DNA of 27,610 nt from assembly GCA_964612295.1 (NCBI GenBank), contig CAZTDY010000056.1, positions 1 to 27,610 on the forward strand. The letters run 5' to 3'. This document shows, piece after piece, positions 1 through 7,786 of the stretch. Under the pieces are notes generated by a model. That model worked only from the letters and a program-made list of their open reading frames with translations. It did not search any database and was not told the origin of the DNA. This DNA comes from CAYQJL01 sp964612295. Its GTDB lineage: Bacteria > Eisenbacteria > RBG-16-71-46 > CAIMUX01 > WJJG01. Made by a program: the position numbers and the translations under genes. How positions within the stretch are numbered: position 1 is the first letter of the stretch; every line of letters begins with the position of its first letter.

Positions 1-25
1 CCAGCCGGGAACAGGCGAGGCGGCG

Positions 26-1642
26 TCAGAACCGGCTGGTCAGCCCGAAGTGGATCCGTCCTTGGGAGAGCCCCGCGCCACCCGGTACCGCGTAGTCCAG
101 TCCGACATCTCCGGCCGCGGTTGGCACCTCCAATCCAATGCCGGCGGACCACTCCCAGGCGCTCGGGATCGGGTAACCATAGCGGCTGCCTGTGCGGCTT
201 TTCCATCCCCGGATCCAGGCCACATCGCAGAGCAGGTAGAATCGCGGGCCCGGTCTCGTGGCGGGCCGCAGCCCGATTTCGTTGCGGAGCAACAGGTAAC
301 GGAAGGCGCGATACGCCCCCTCGTAGGTCCCCCGCAGGGACAGGGCGCCCCCCAGCCGGTAGGAATCGACCTGCAGCAGGCTGTCTGCCCCGGCCAGAAG
401 GGCACCATCTTGCTGCACCCAGATCCCCAGGCGCCTCCATCCACCCCAGAGCCGGCCCTCCCAGCGACCACGCTTCAGATCGGGAGCCAAACCTCTGGTT
501 GTGGACACAACCACGCGCTGCGCCCATCCGAGCGGATTCGCATACCCCTGTGGCACCTCTCGGGCCAGACTGAACCGCGCGGTCTGCCTTCGGTGATGCT
601 CCCCTGCCTCACCACCCAGAACCAGACGGCTCCAATCCCAACCAGCCCCCAAGCGCCACCGGGCCGTCGGGGACCATCCGAAATCCAGTCCCCAGGTGGT
701 CTCCGCGTACAACGTATCCATGATCACCTGATTCAAGCTCGCATCCATCGAAATCGGAAACCGGAGAAGATACGGTTCGTGCCACTTCAGATAGAACTGG
801 CTCTCGACCTCCTCCTGGCCTTGCCAGCGAACCTCGGCTGCGCGTCCCGTTCCAAACAGGTTGCCCAGGGCAAGATCGACATAGCCGAAGAGCCGCCGCT
901 TCGACCCCGCATAGCCCAACACCCCCGCCAAGCGGCCCGCTGGCCCCGACTCGAGTTCGAAGAGCAAGTCCGCTTCAGCGCTGTCGGCCCCGGACACCGC
1001 GGCCGGCGCCTCGGGCATCAGCAGGTAGGGACCGTCCACCTGATCGAAGAGACCCGTTGCCCACAGATGTTCCCGCGCCGCGCGCCAGTCCGATGCTCGG
1101 TACGGTCCGCTTCCCCGCCATCCGATCACCCGCTTCAGAAACGCCTCTCGCGTGTGGTGGTCACCGCTGAACCGGACATCCCCGATCCGCACCTGCGGGC
1201 CTCGCGTGCGCGTCAGCCACAGCTCCAATCGGTCTCCGAAAGCGATCGAGTCCACTACCACGGAGGCCAGTGGGTAACCGCGCGCCGCAGCCTCCGCCAC
1301 CAGACTCTCGGCTCGATCGCCGACTGCCTTGCTCAGCGCCTTCGCATCGGTCCAGGGGACGACTTCATCCGATATCAAGCCGCCCCCATTGCCTGCCCAG
1401 CGCAGGCGGACCTGGGTCGTGCGCGGCCCCCGATCCAGCACCCACTCTCCCGAAACGAGCCGGCAAACCTGCGCCGACAGGTGGCCCTTGGACCAGACCT
1501 CCTCGAGCGCGGCGGCCGCCGCGGCCGAGTCCGGCCAGGCCGATCTCTCATCGGCGCGCACGTTCGAGCCGCCGGCCAGCACCGACCATGCGGTGCCCGC
1601 CAGAAGCAGAACCTGGAACCACCCTGTGCGCTTCCCGATCAA
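26..1642 (-). CDS. Omp85/TamA-like outer-membrane beta-barrel with POTRA domains
   Basis: Probable outer-membrane Omp85-superfamily protein that would insert or translocate other surface proteins. The start chosen is TTG at 1642, preceded by GGGAGG at 1647-1652 and giving a clean signal peptide (MIGKRTGWFQVLLLAGTAW...). A GTG at 1684 lies in frame but would overlap the upstream gene by 14 bp and spoil the signal peptide. From 1642 the protein has 538 residues, short for BamA. Periplasmic part: a partial POTRA-like unit (around residues 70-150) and a clearer one (VRIGDVRFSGD, through LWATGLFDQV). The remainder is a barrel with alternating aromatic and polar strands and a C-terminal Phe, as in outer-membrane beta-signals. 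The conserved barrel motif (V/L)RGY appears only as LRGTYEG. It is the last gene of the minus-strand run, 28 bp after the 1118-residue protein, which suggests they work together. Omp85 assignment is fairly sure; its substrate is unknown. Confidence 0.82.
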   Translation of the reverse strand: MIGKRTGWFQVLLLAGTAWSVLAGGSNVRADERSAWPDSAAAAAALEEVWSKGHLSAQVCRLVSGEWVLDRGPRTTQVRLRWAGNGGGLISDEVVPWTDAKALSKAVGDRAESLVAEAAARGYPLASVVVDSIAFGDRLELWLTRTRGPQVRIGDVRFSGDHHTREAFLKRVIGWRGSGPYRASDWRAAREHLWATGLFDQVDGPYLLMPEAPAAVSGADSAEADLLFELESGPAGRLAGVLGYAGSKRRLFGYVDLALGNLFGTGRAAEVRWQGQEEVESQFYLKWHEPYLLRFPISMDASLNQVIMDTLYAETTWGLDFGWSPTARWRLGAGWDWSRLVLGGEAGEHHRRQTARFSLAREVPQGYANPLGWAQRVVVSTTRGLAPDLKRGRWEGRLWGGWRRLGIWVQQDGALLAGADSLLQVDSYRLGGALSLRGTYEGAYRAFRYLLLRNEIGLRPATRPGPRFYLLCDVAWIRGWKSRTGSRYGYPIPSAWEWSAGIGLEVPTAAGDVGLDYAVPGGAGLSQGRIHFGLTSRF

Positions 1643-1670
1643 AGAACCTCCCTGTGCCCCAAGCCCGCCG

Positions 1671-4600
1671 CTAGAAGAAGGCACGCATTTCCATCTTGCC
1701 GGCGACGATCTGATCCTGACCCTCCCGGCGATCGATCCTGAGTGATAGCGTCACTGAATACCCCGGCTTTGGCCGAAGCGACCCACCGACCGTGATGCGC
1801 CACCCCGGCCGGGAATCGGCATACAACCGGCTCTGCGGCCGGTACGGATCGAGCCAGTCACGCTCGTAGACCGCCTCGAGCCGTCCCCTGCGGCGCACAT
1901 CGAAGACCACGCCCCCGAGCCCCGTGGCGGAGCGTTGTCGCCAGTCCTCCGGCTGGAATTCATCCCAGCCCGTCTCGCCCCGCAGGCGGGCCGTCAAGGG
2001 GCCCCACAAGCGCCAGCGCCCTTCGAGAAACAGCGATCTCAGTACGTGACGGTCATAGGAGCTACTCCCGCCTGATTCGGCCCAGGACACGCCCTGCCGC
2101 TCCCGCAGCCAGCCGGCGCCTCCCAGCGTGGTGAAGCCGGCGCGCGGCGTCCAGCGCACTTCTCCCTCCAGGTCCTGGGCCAGCCTCTCCCTGACAAACC
2201 CGGTGGTGCTCCGCTGCGTGCTCCGACGCTCTTCCCAGCGAACACGCGGCGCGGGCTCATTGCCGGTCCCTTTGTAGGCCAGCTCCCCTCGCAGAAGCCC
2301 GTTGTGCCTGCGAACCGGACCTTCCCCGCTGAAGAGGCTTCGCCCGCTCCCCAGAAGATCTTTGAGTTCCTGCGGCGTCCCCAGGTCGACCCGGCCGAAC
2401 AGACTCAGTTCGACCCTCGTCCAGCGGCTGTCCTCGGGGACGAGCGTCACCAGGGGATGCAGGGACATTCGTAAAGCCGATTCCAACCGGGTCTCCAGCG
2501 CGCTGTCCGTCGCGGCGTAGTAGAGCTCGTAGTCACCGATACCAACGTAGTGGCCGAGGCTGTCGTAGTGTCCGGCGCCCGGATCGACGGCGACCAGACG
2601 TTCGCTACGCAGGAGCGCCTCCTCGACTGTCAGGTTCCCCCGCCATTTCACCGCGACGAGGCGATTGGAGCTGCGGACCTCGGTTGTCCAATTGGCGAGA
2701 TTGGTCTCGTTGCCGGCCGACCCGTCCGGCCCGGTCTGCGCACGATGCGCGACCAGGATTTGAGCCTGCGCCAGAGGACGCACGAAGTCGACCTCCGCTT
2801 GGAGAAGCCGGCGCACACCCTGTCTCTCGCGCGCCCCGTTCTGGTGATCGTAGTCCCATCGCCAGCGCGCTTGAGTGCGCACCTGAAGAGCACCGGTGGG
2901 CCGGGCGAGGTCGCCGCGAACATCAACCGTCCGGTAGCTGTCCCCCGACTCATCCCCCCGGCTGCCGCGCAGGAGATCCTCCGCCCGATACCCCGTCTCC
3001 AGTCGCAGCGGCCCGTTCCAACCGAGACGGCCCGCGATACGCTGCTCCCGCCCGGCCACCCCGGACGCATCCGTTTTGCCCCACTCCATCTCGGCCGATC
3101 CATGGATCGCACCACGGCGCTCGGAGCGGACTTTGAACCGCTCACCGCCGAAGTCGCCCCCGGTCCGGAGGCGTTCCCACCCGCTCTGCAAGCGCCATCC
3201 GCCGCCGGGCTGCACGGCGAGCGAGACGCCTCCGCGCCGGTCTCTCCCGTCCAGTTGGCGCTGCGAGGCGTTCCACCGCCGGTGGTAGAAGGCAGGATCG
3301 AGCGGTTCGGAACTGGAGAAGGTCTCGTCGACGTCGCGGTAGTGAACGCTCAGCTGGGCCGCCTCGCGCGAGCCCCCCCAGAGTTCTCCGGGCCGCCAGT
3401 CACCCACCACAGACATCGCCTGACCATGGTTGTCCCCGTCGTCGAGCCCGGACAGCACGTTCTGGTCGTGCCAGGAAAAGGCGCCCTCCGCCGCCACGGA
3501 CAGACCGGCGCCGACCTGCGCCTCACCCTTGACCGCCAGGACGTCCCGCACTTCGGGCAGCGGCAGTCGTCTCCCGGGAAGGTAGTCTGCGCGCTCGTAT
3601 CCCGCGAAAACGTAGATGGTCTCGCCGGAGGTCAGCGTTGAATCGTGATAGTCGCCTTCCCGCTCCCCGACGCGGGTGAATTCGACCTCGTAGGATCCGA
3701 GCAGGTTTCCGTCCTCGTCTTCCCCCATGTAGACGAAGATTGGAGCTTCGAGGGTATCGACCTCCACGAGTTCGTAGTCGCTCTGCCCCAGTCCCAGAAA
3801 CTGCACGCCCCCCTCAACCGCCTGCGCGGAATCTCCCACCTGCGCCAGAGCCTCTCGCTCCTCGTCGCCCAGCGGGATCAGCGGGGAACGATCGGGATCG
3901 TCGGCCTCCCGGAGATAGCCGACGGCGAAACTCCGCACGCTATCGCCGGCGGCACCCTGCAACCAGTAGTAGCTGCGATCGAACCCGCCCTGGCGTACCT
4001 GAAAGTCAACGCGGACTTCCTGGGTGGATTGAACCGGTCGCCGGGAGGTGAACCACAGTTCGCCTGCGGCATAGTCCACCGTGTAGTCGGCGTTCTCGCC
4101 ACGGCGAAGCGGTTCGCCGTCGAGCCAGAGGCGCTCGCTCCCCGCTACCAGCAGCGCCTCCTCGCCCGGCTGTTGGCTGACGAGAACATAGGGGCCCTGC
4201 TTGCCGTCCTGGACGGCCAGGGTGATCGAACGCGCCACGCCCACGCTGCGCCCGATCGCCGCCGTGGCACGCGCGCCCTCCGATCGCCCGGCGTGCACCA
4301 GCGCACCTTCCATCTCACGCGTGTGGGCGGTGAAGCCGAAGCGCCTTTCCTCAACCTGGATATCCCCCAGATTCAGCCGGCCCCAGCGAGCCTCGACCTC
4401 AATGAACACCTGGTCGAGATCAGCGAGTTCCGCGGTGGTGCCTTCGGGCTGTAATGGCAGATTGCGGTCGGTCAAGACGGCCCGCACGTTGACATCGGGC
4501 GCCAATTGGCCGCGAAGCGTGAGGTCGAGTGACTGACTCAGGGACACGTCCTGCCGGTTGCCGAATTCGAGCGCGAAGGTCTTGCTACCGCCGATCTGCA

Positions 4601-5027
4601 GGCTGGCCCCCGTCGGAAGATCCGGCCTGGCGCGCGGTCGCGCGTCCCGGACGGCGATTGTGTCGCCCCGGGTTCCCCGGCGGAGATGACGCCACTCGCC
4701 CGCCAAGGGCCAGTCCAGATGCCGGTAGGAAAGCTCGATGGTGTGTCCCGGCGGACTGGGTCCGCTCCAGTAGAGTTCACCGATGATGGGTTCGAGCCGA
4801 TAGTCGCGGCCGGGGAAGAACCGGAGGCTGTCCTGTTCCACCGAAAGGCTGCTTGCCGCCAGGAGGCGGTGAGGCAGACGCAGCGTGTCGCCCGGGCTGG
4901 GCGACGGCAGGATCAGGCGCGTCTGTCCCGCGCGCACACAAGCAGCGTCCTGATCCTCCTGGGCCGCTCCGATCGCGCTGGAGAGCGTCAGACAGAGGAC
5001 CAGGAGACTCGCGCCCCGAGACGTCAC
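1671..5027 (-). CDS. Large uncharacterised beta-rich surface/outer-membrane protein (1118 aa)
   Basis: I cannot name this family. It starts at GTG 5027 in a GTGA overlap with the stop of the beta-propeller gene, so translation is probably coupled. The N-terminus is a signal peptide ending near AIGAAQ. Visible elements: a conserved-looking stretch around residues 180-200 (VRAVLTDRNLPLQPEGTT, then LDQVFIEV), followed at about 295-340 by a cassette with GSERLWLDGEPLRRG, DYTVDY and GELWFTSRRP. I associate this kind of cassette with large unannotated surface proteins of FCB-group bacteria. The second half consists of many amphipathic beta strands with a charged/aromatic pattern, and the protein ends in Phe-Phe, compatible with a barrel recognised by Bam. 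No transmembrane helices or catalytic motif are seen. Being immediately followed by an Omp85 gene suggests an assembly or export pair. Protein reality is certain; role unknown. Confidence 0.85.
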   Translation of the reverse strand: MTSRGASLLVLCLTLSSAIGAAQEDQDAACVRAGQTRLILPSPSPGDTLRLPHRLLAASSLSVEQDSLRFFPGRDYRLEPIIGELYWSGPSPPGHTIELSYRHLDWPLAGEWRHLRRGTRGDTIAVRDARPRARPDLPTGASLQIGGSKTFALEFGNRQDVSLSQSLDLTLRGQLAPDVNVRAVLTDRNLPLQPEGTTAELADLDQVFIEVEARWGRLNLGDIQVEERRFGFTAHTREMEGALVHAGRSEGARATAAIGRSVGVARSITLAVQDGKQGPYVLVSQQPGEEALLVAGSERLWLDGEPLRRGENADYTVDYAAGELWFTSRRPVQSTQEVRVDFQVRQGGFDRSYYWLQGAAGDSVRSFAVGYLREADDPDRSPLIPLGDEEREALAQVGDSAQAVEGGVQFLGLGQSDYELVEVDTLEAPIFVYMGEDEDGNLLGSYEVEFTRVGEREGDYHDSTLTSGETIYVFAGYERADYLPGRRLPLPEVRDVLAVKGEAQVGAGLSVAAEGAFSWHDQNVLSGLDDGDNHGQAMSVVGDWRPGELWGGSREAAQLSVHYRDVDETFSSSEPLDPAFYHRRWNASQRQLDGRDRRGGVSLAVQPGGGWRLQSGWERLRTGGDFGGERFKVRSERRGAIHGSAEMEWGKTDASGVAGREQRIAGRLGWNGPLRLETGYRAEDLLRGSRGDESGDSYRTVDVRGDLARPTGALQVRTQARWRWDYDHQNGARERQGVRRLLQAEVDFVRPLAQAQILVAHRAQTGPDGSAGNETNLANWTTEVRSSNRLVAVKWRGNLTVEEALLRSERLVAVDPGAGHYDSLGHYVGIGDYELYYAATDSALETRLESALRMSLHPLVTLVPEDSRWTRVELSLFGRVDLGTPQELKDLLGSGRSLFSGEGPVRRHNGLLRGELAYKGTGNEPAPRVRWEERRSTQRSTTGFVRERLAQDLEGEVRWTPRAGFTTLGGAGWLRERQGVSWAESGGSSSYDRHVLRSLFLEGRWRLWGPLTARLRGETGWDEFQPEDWRQRSATGLGGVVFDVRRRGRLEAVYERDWLDPYRPQSRLYADSRPGWRITVGGSLRPKPGYSVTLSLRIDRREGQDQIVAGKMEMRAFF

Positions 5028-5998
5028 CGCTCAGGTCCTTGATGCGCGTATCGCAAGCGGATCTCCTGCACCCAGCCCCGGTCGCATCCAGAGACGTAGA
5101 GCCGGCCCGTCTCGTCCGCGGCCAGGTCGCAGACACCTCCCGGCAGGTCGACCGTTGCCCAGAGGCCCTCGGGCGAGCTTGCCGATCCGATCCAGCAGCC
5201 CAGGTGCCCGTGCATCGCGAGGAAGAGATTGCCCCAGAGATCCACCTCCAGGACATCCGGTTGCCAGTCAGGGGGCCGCGACGCAGGCAGGCCGACCCAG
5301 TGAAGAACCTGGCCATCGGGATCCAGGACCCGGACTCCCCCCGGGCTGGATTCGAGCAGGTATAGATTGCCGCGGCCGTCAACCTCCAGCGCAACGGGAC
5401 GGTGTGCGGACCAATCCGCCCAGTCGCCCAGGGCGGCCACGCCGAGCCCTTCGGCCTCGAAACGGAACAAACGTCCGGCTTCACCGTCCAGAAGGTAGAT
5501 GTTGCCGGCCCGGTCCACAGAGAAACCGCGCGGGGCAAGAAGCGAGAAGCCGGCCTCCTCCACGATCCCGCCCAGGTCGAGACGCTGTTCCCATCGCCCG
5601 CGCAGATCATAGAGATCGAGGCTTCTCTCATCCGCGTCGAGCGTGAAGAACCTCAGGTCGAGGCCCGCGCAGACCTGGGTCGCGAACCCGAGTGCGAGAT
5701 CACCCGCACCCGGATCGGCGAAGCCGATCCAGCTGCCATCCGCTTCTGCGAGAAAGAGACGGTTCCGCCGCCCCTCGAGCCCACAGATCACGCCCGAGCT
5801 GTGAACGTCGATGGCGATCGGCCGCAAAGGCTGGCCTTCGGGAGACCATTGCCACTTCTGTCCCATCACCGCCGCCTGAGGAACGTGGGAATGGCTGAGC
5901 GGGACCCCCAGCTCCTGGGCGGCCGAGAAACCACCCAGCCAAAGCCAGGCTACCGCCAGAAGGAGTGGTTGCCGTATCGCCGAGCACAGGGACCCCAT
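5024..5998 (-). CDS. Secreted NHL-repeat beta-propeller protein
   Basis: Exported 324-residue protein with a signal peptide (MGSLCSAIRQPLLLAVAW, cleaved near SAAQE) and repeated NHL-type blades. Each blade pairs a hydrophobic x-V-D-x-x-G-N-(I/L)-Y-L-L strand with a following strand about 40-45 residues apart, for example FSVDRAGNIYLLD, LEVDGRGNLYLLE, LEVDLWGNLFLA and LAADETGRLYVSG. I count five or six blades, enough for one propeller. The start is ATG 5998, about 11 nt after AAGGAG. A GTG at 6007 is in frame but only 2 nt from that Shine-Dalgarno. The stop overlaps the next gene by 4 bp. NHL propellers usually bind proteins or glycans and no catalytic motif is seen. In characterised T9SS, PorZ is a propeller protein in the attachment complex; equivalence here is only a guess, since this one lacks a sorting domain. 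Confidence 0.8.
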   Translation of the reverse strand: MGSLCSAIRQPLLLAVAWLWLGGFSAAQELGVPLSHSHVPQAAVMGQKWQWSPEGQPLRPIAIDVHSSGVICGLEGRRNRLFLAEADGSWIGFADPGAGDLALGFATQVCAGLDLRFFTLDADERSLDLYDLRGRWEQRLDLGGIVEEAGFSLLAPRGFSVDRAGNIYLLDGEAGRLFRFEAEGLGVAALGDWADWSAHRPVALEVDGRGNLYLLESSPGGVRVLDPDGQVLHWVGLPASRPPDWQPDVLEVDLWGNLFLAMHGHLGCWIGSASSPEGLWATVDLPGGVCDLAADETGRLYVSGCDRGWVQEIRLRYAHQGPER

Positions 5999-6075
5999 CG
6001 TCAGCACAGCTCCTTTTCCGGTTGTGGGTCCGTCACGGCCGGCTGGAGGCGCCCGGGGCAGGAAACATCTGCCGG

Positions 6076-6885
6076 CTAGTCCAACTTGAGGCGTAGACCC
6101 ACGTAGTTGGTGCCGTCCTCGGCTGTCTCAACGTAGACGTTCTGTCGGGGAGAGGGAGAACCGGCGGCGAAGGCCGCATCGATGGCGCTCAAGACCCGAT
6201 TGAGGAGTGCGATCCCCAGCATGTGGCTGGCGCGCCGGTAGGAGTTGCGACTGTCCTTGCGTTGTTCCCGATAGTCGAGCCGGTGCCCGTCCGAAACCCA
6301 CTCCCAGGAGTCGGCCGCTGTCGGAGCATACCGGGCAACATAGGCGTCCCGCTTGTCAAGGTCGTCACCGTAGAGCGCCCGGGCCGTGCTTTGAACGAAC
6401 TCGACGTATTCTTCGCTGTCGCTGTACACGCCGAGATTCCGGTAATAGGTGTCCTCTTTGCCCCCGGCGTCCTCGATGCCTGCAAACTGTTCGGCGTAGT
6501 CGATGTAGCGATTCTTCCGAACCTTGCCCTGCACACCGAAGAAAGCGTAGGTCGCAGCAATGCCGAGCTCGGTCACGAAGAAGGCTTTGGCGCGGCCCCG
6601 ATTCCCGGTCAGCCACTGGCCCCAACCGGGCAGCAGCAATGAGGCACCGATCGCCTTGCGCCTGGAGATGCGTCTCGCGGGAGAGGCCGAGTCCGTCTGG
6701 CCGGCGACGCCGATGGCCGCGGCGGAAAGCGCGCGGCTCGGCGCTTCGGCAGAGGAACTGCACAAGACCGCCTGCTCCGATAGCGGCGCGGTTTGATACC
6801 CCGTGTAGTAGAGGGTCTGGGCCCCGGCCGGTGCAGCCCACAGCAGAGCAGTGCATCCCAGCACCCAACTCACGATCCGAAACAT
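6076..6885 (-). CDS. DUF5683-like exported/membrane protein, copy 2
   Basis: 269-residue protein with a signal peptide (MFRIVSWVLGCTALLWAAPAGAQ) and a glycine-rich hydrophobic segment of DUF5683 type: SLLLPGWGQWLTGNRGRAK followed by a second hydrophobic stretch AFFVTELGIAATYAFFGVQ. Then comes a charged, tyrosine-rich region (YIDYAEQFAG..., EEYVEFVQ). Near the C-terminus LLNRVLSAIDAAFAA matches the same position in its neighbour (FLNHLISAVDAFME), so the two are paralogues. The start chosen is ATG 6885, with GGAGG four bases upstream. ATG 6906 is also in frame and would overlap the upstream stop as ATGA, so either start is possible. The family has no biochemical function known to me. Position in a PorU/PorV operon suggests an envelope role tied to surface export. 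Confidence 0.78.
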   Translation of the reverse strand: MFRIVSWVLGCTALLWAAPAGAQTLYYTGYQTAPLSEQAVLCSSSAEAPSRALSAAAIGVAGQTDSASPARRISRRKAIGASLLLPGWGQWLTGNRGRAKAFFVTELGIAATYAFFGVQGKVRKNRYIDYAEQFAGIEDAGGKEDTYYRNLGVYSDSEEYVEFVQSTARALYGDDLDKRDAYVARYAPTAADSWEWVSDGHRLDYREQRKDSRNSYRRASHMLGIALLNRVLSAIDAAFAAGSPSPRQNVYVETAEDGTNYVGLRLKLD

Positions 6886-6902
6886 CCTGCCTCCAAGCCC
6901 GG

Positions 6903-7781
6903 TCATCGATAGCCGCCAAAGCTGGTCGAGATCATCAACCGCGGATGCGTCGCATCCGGCACACCCCTGACCCTCAGGGTCATGGCCGTGTCTTCAGTTA
7001 GTCGAATCTGTACTTTGCGCGCTTCCATGAACGCATCCACCGCGGAGATCAGGTGATTCAGAAAGATCACCCGCCCGCTAAAACTCGAGGCGCTCAACAG
7101 ATCTTCTCGATCGTCCCACAGGTTTCGGTAGAGGCCCCGGCTGGTCTGCGTATCCCACCCACAGGCGTAGGCGTCACGCGTGATGTAGTCCAAGAACCGG
7201 TTCCGGCTGGCGTCCTGTGCCAAGACGATGATGCTGTCGGCTTCCGGCGTCCACTGATCCTTCGGACAGCCGTGGTTCTCGCACTCGATCGGATCGGGCG
7301 CGATGGTGTGATACCGGTTGTAGTCCCAATAGCCTTCGGCGAAGCCGGCCATCTGGTCGAGCTTGTCGTCGGCCGCCTTCTCGAAGGTCGTGTATGCGAC
7401 CCAGGCGCCCACCTCGGCAACCACGTACCCTAGGCCGCGCAGGATCGATCCGTTCTTGAGCTGGCCCGCTCCAGGGATCACCGCCGACATGAGCGCGGGG
7501 ATGATCGCCTGCTTGTTCGGATTCGATCGTCTCCGCGAGCCGGCCGCGGACTGCTGCATGATCGGAGACAGCGTCTCGAGCGGCCGCGGCGACAGGTGGG
7601 AAGGGCCTGGAGCGGGAACGACGAGGTTTGCCCCCACCCACAGCGGGACCCGCGGTTTCATACTGCCAGTCGGCTGCTCGGCTGAGGCCGCACCCGCGCC
7701 CAGCCCGGCCAGGAGCAGCAGCGCCAGCAGGCGCCTGCCCGATCCGTAGCCCGCGGGGCTGCAGCGTTCGTGCATCTTCAT
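6903..7781 (-). CDS. DUF5683-like exported/membrane protein, copy 1
   Basis: 292-residue protein that begins 5 bp after the stop of the M6 peptidase gene, with GAGG eight bases before ATG 7781. The signal peptide has a basic start and the hydrophobic core RRLLALLLLAGLGAGAASA. The DUF5683-like core is near residues 92-150: ALMSAVIPGAGQLKNGS, then GYVVAEVGAWVAYTTFE. It is followed by a Tyr/Trp-rich stretch (GYWDYNRYH) with a Cys pair (CENHGC) absent from the downstream paralogue, which could form a disulfide in the envelope. The shared block FLNHLISAVDAFMEAR precedes a beta-rich tail ending SFGGYR. The tandem arrangement with a weakly similar copy indicates an old duplication. No function is assigned; envelope or membrane location is inferred. 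Confidence 0.78.
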   Translation of the reverse strand: MKMHERCSPAGYGSGRRLLALLLLAGLGAGAASAEQPTGSMKPRVPLWVGANLVVPAPGPSHLSPRPLETLSPIMQQSAAGSRRRSNPNKQAIIPALMSAVIPGAGQLKNGSILRGLGYVVAEVGAWVAYTTFEKAADDKLDQMAGFAEGYWDYNRYHTIAPDPIECENHGCPKDQWTPEADSIIVLAQDASRNRFLDYITRDAYACGWDTQTSRGLYRNLWDDREDLLSASSFSGRVIFLNHLISAVDAFMEARKVQIRLTEDTAMTLRVRGVPDATHPRLMISTSFGGYR

Positions 7782-7786
7782 TGCAG

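Noticed and set aside
50..1741. Long plus-strand open frame of 563 codons opposite the Omp85 gene
   Set aside because: The minus-strand protein has a signal peptide, POTRA and barrel features, whereas the plus frame is Pro/Arg/Gln-rich with no domain. Long antisense frames are expected in GC-rich coding DNA.
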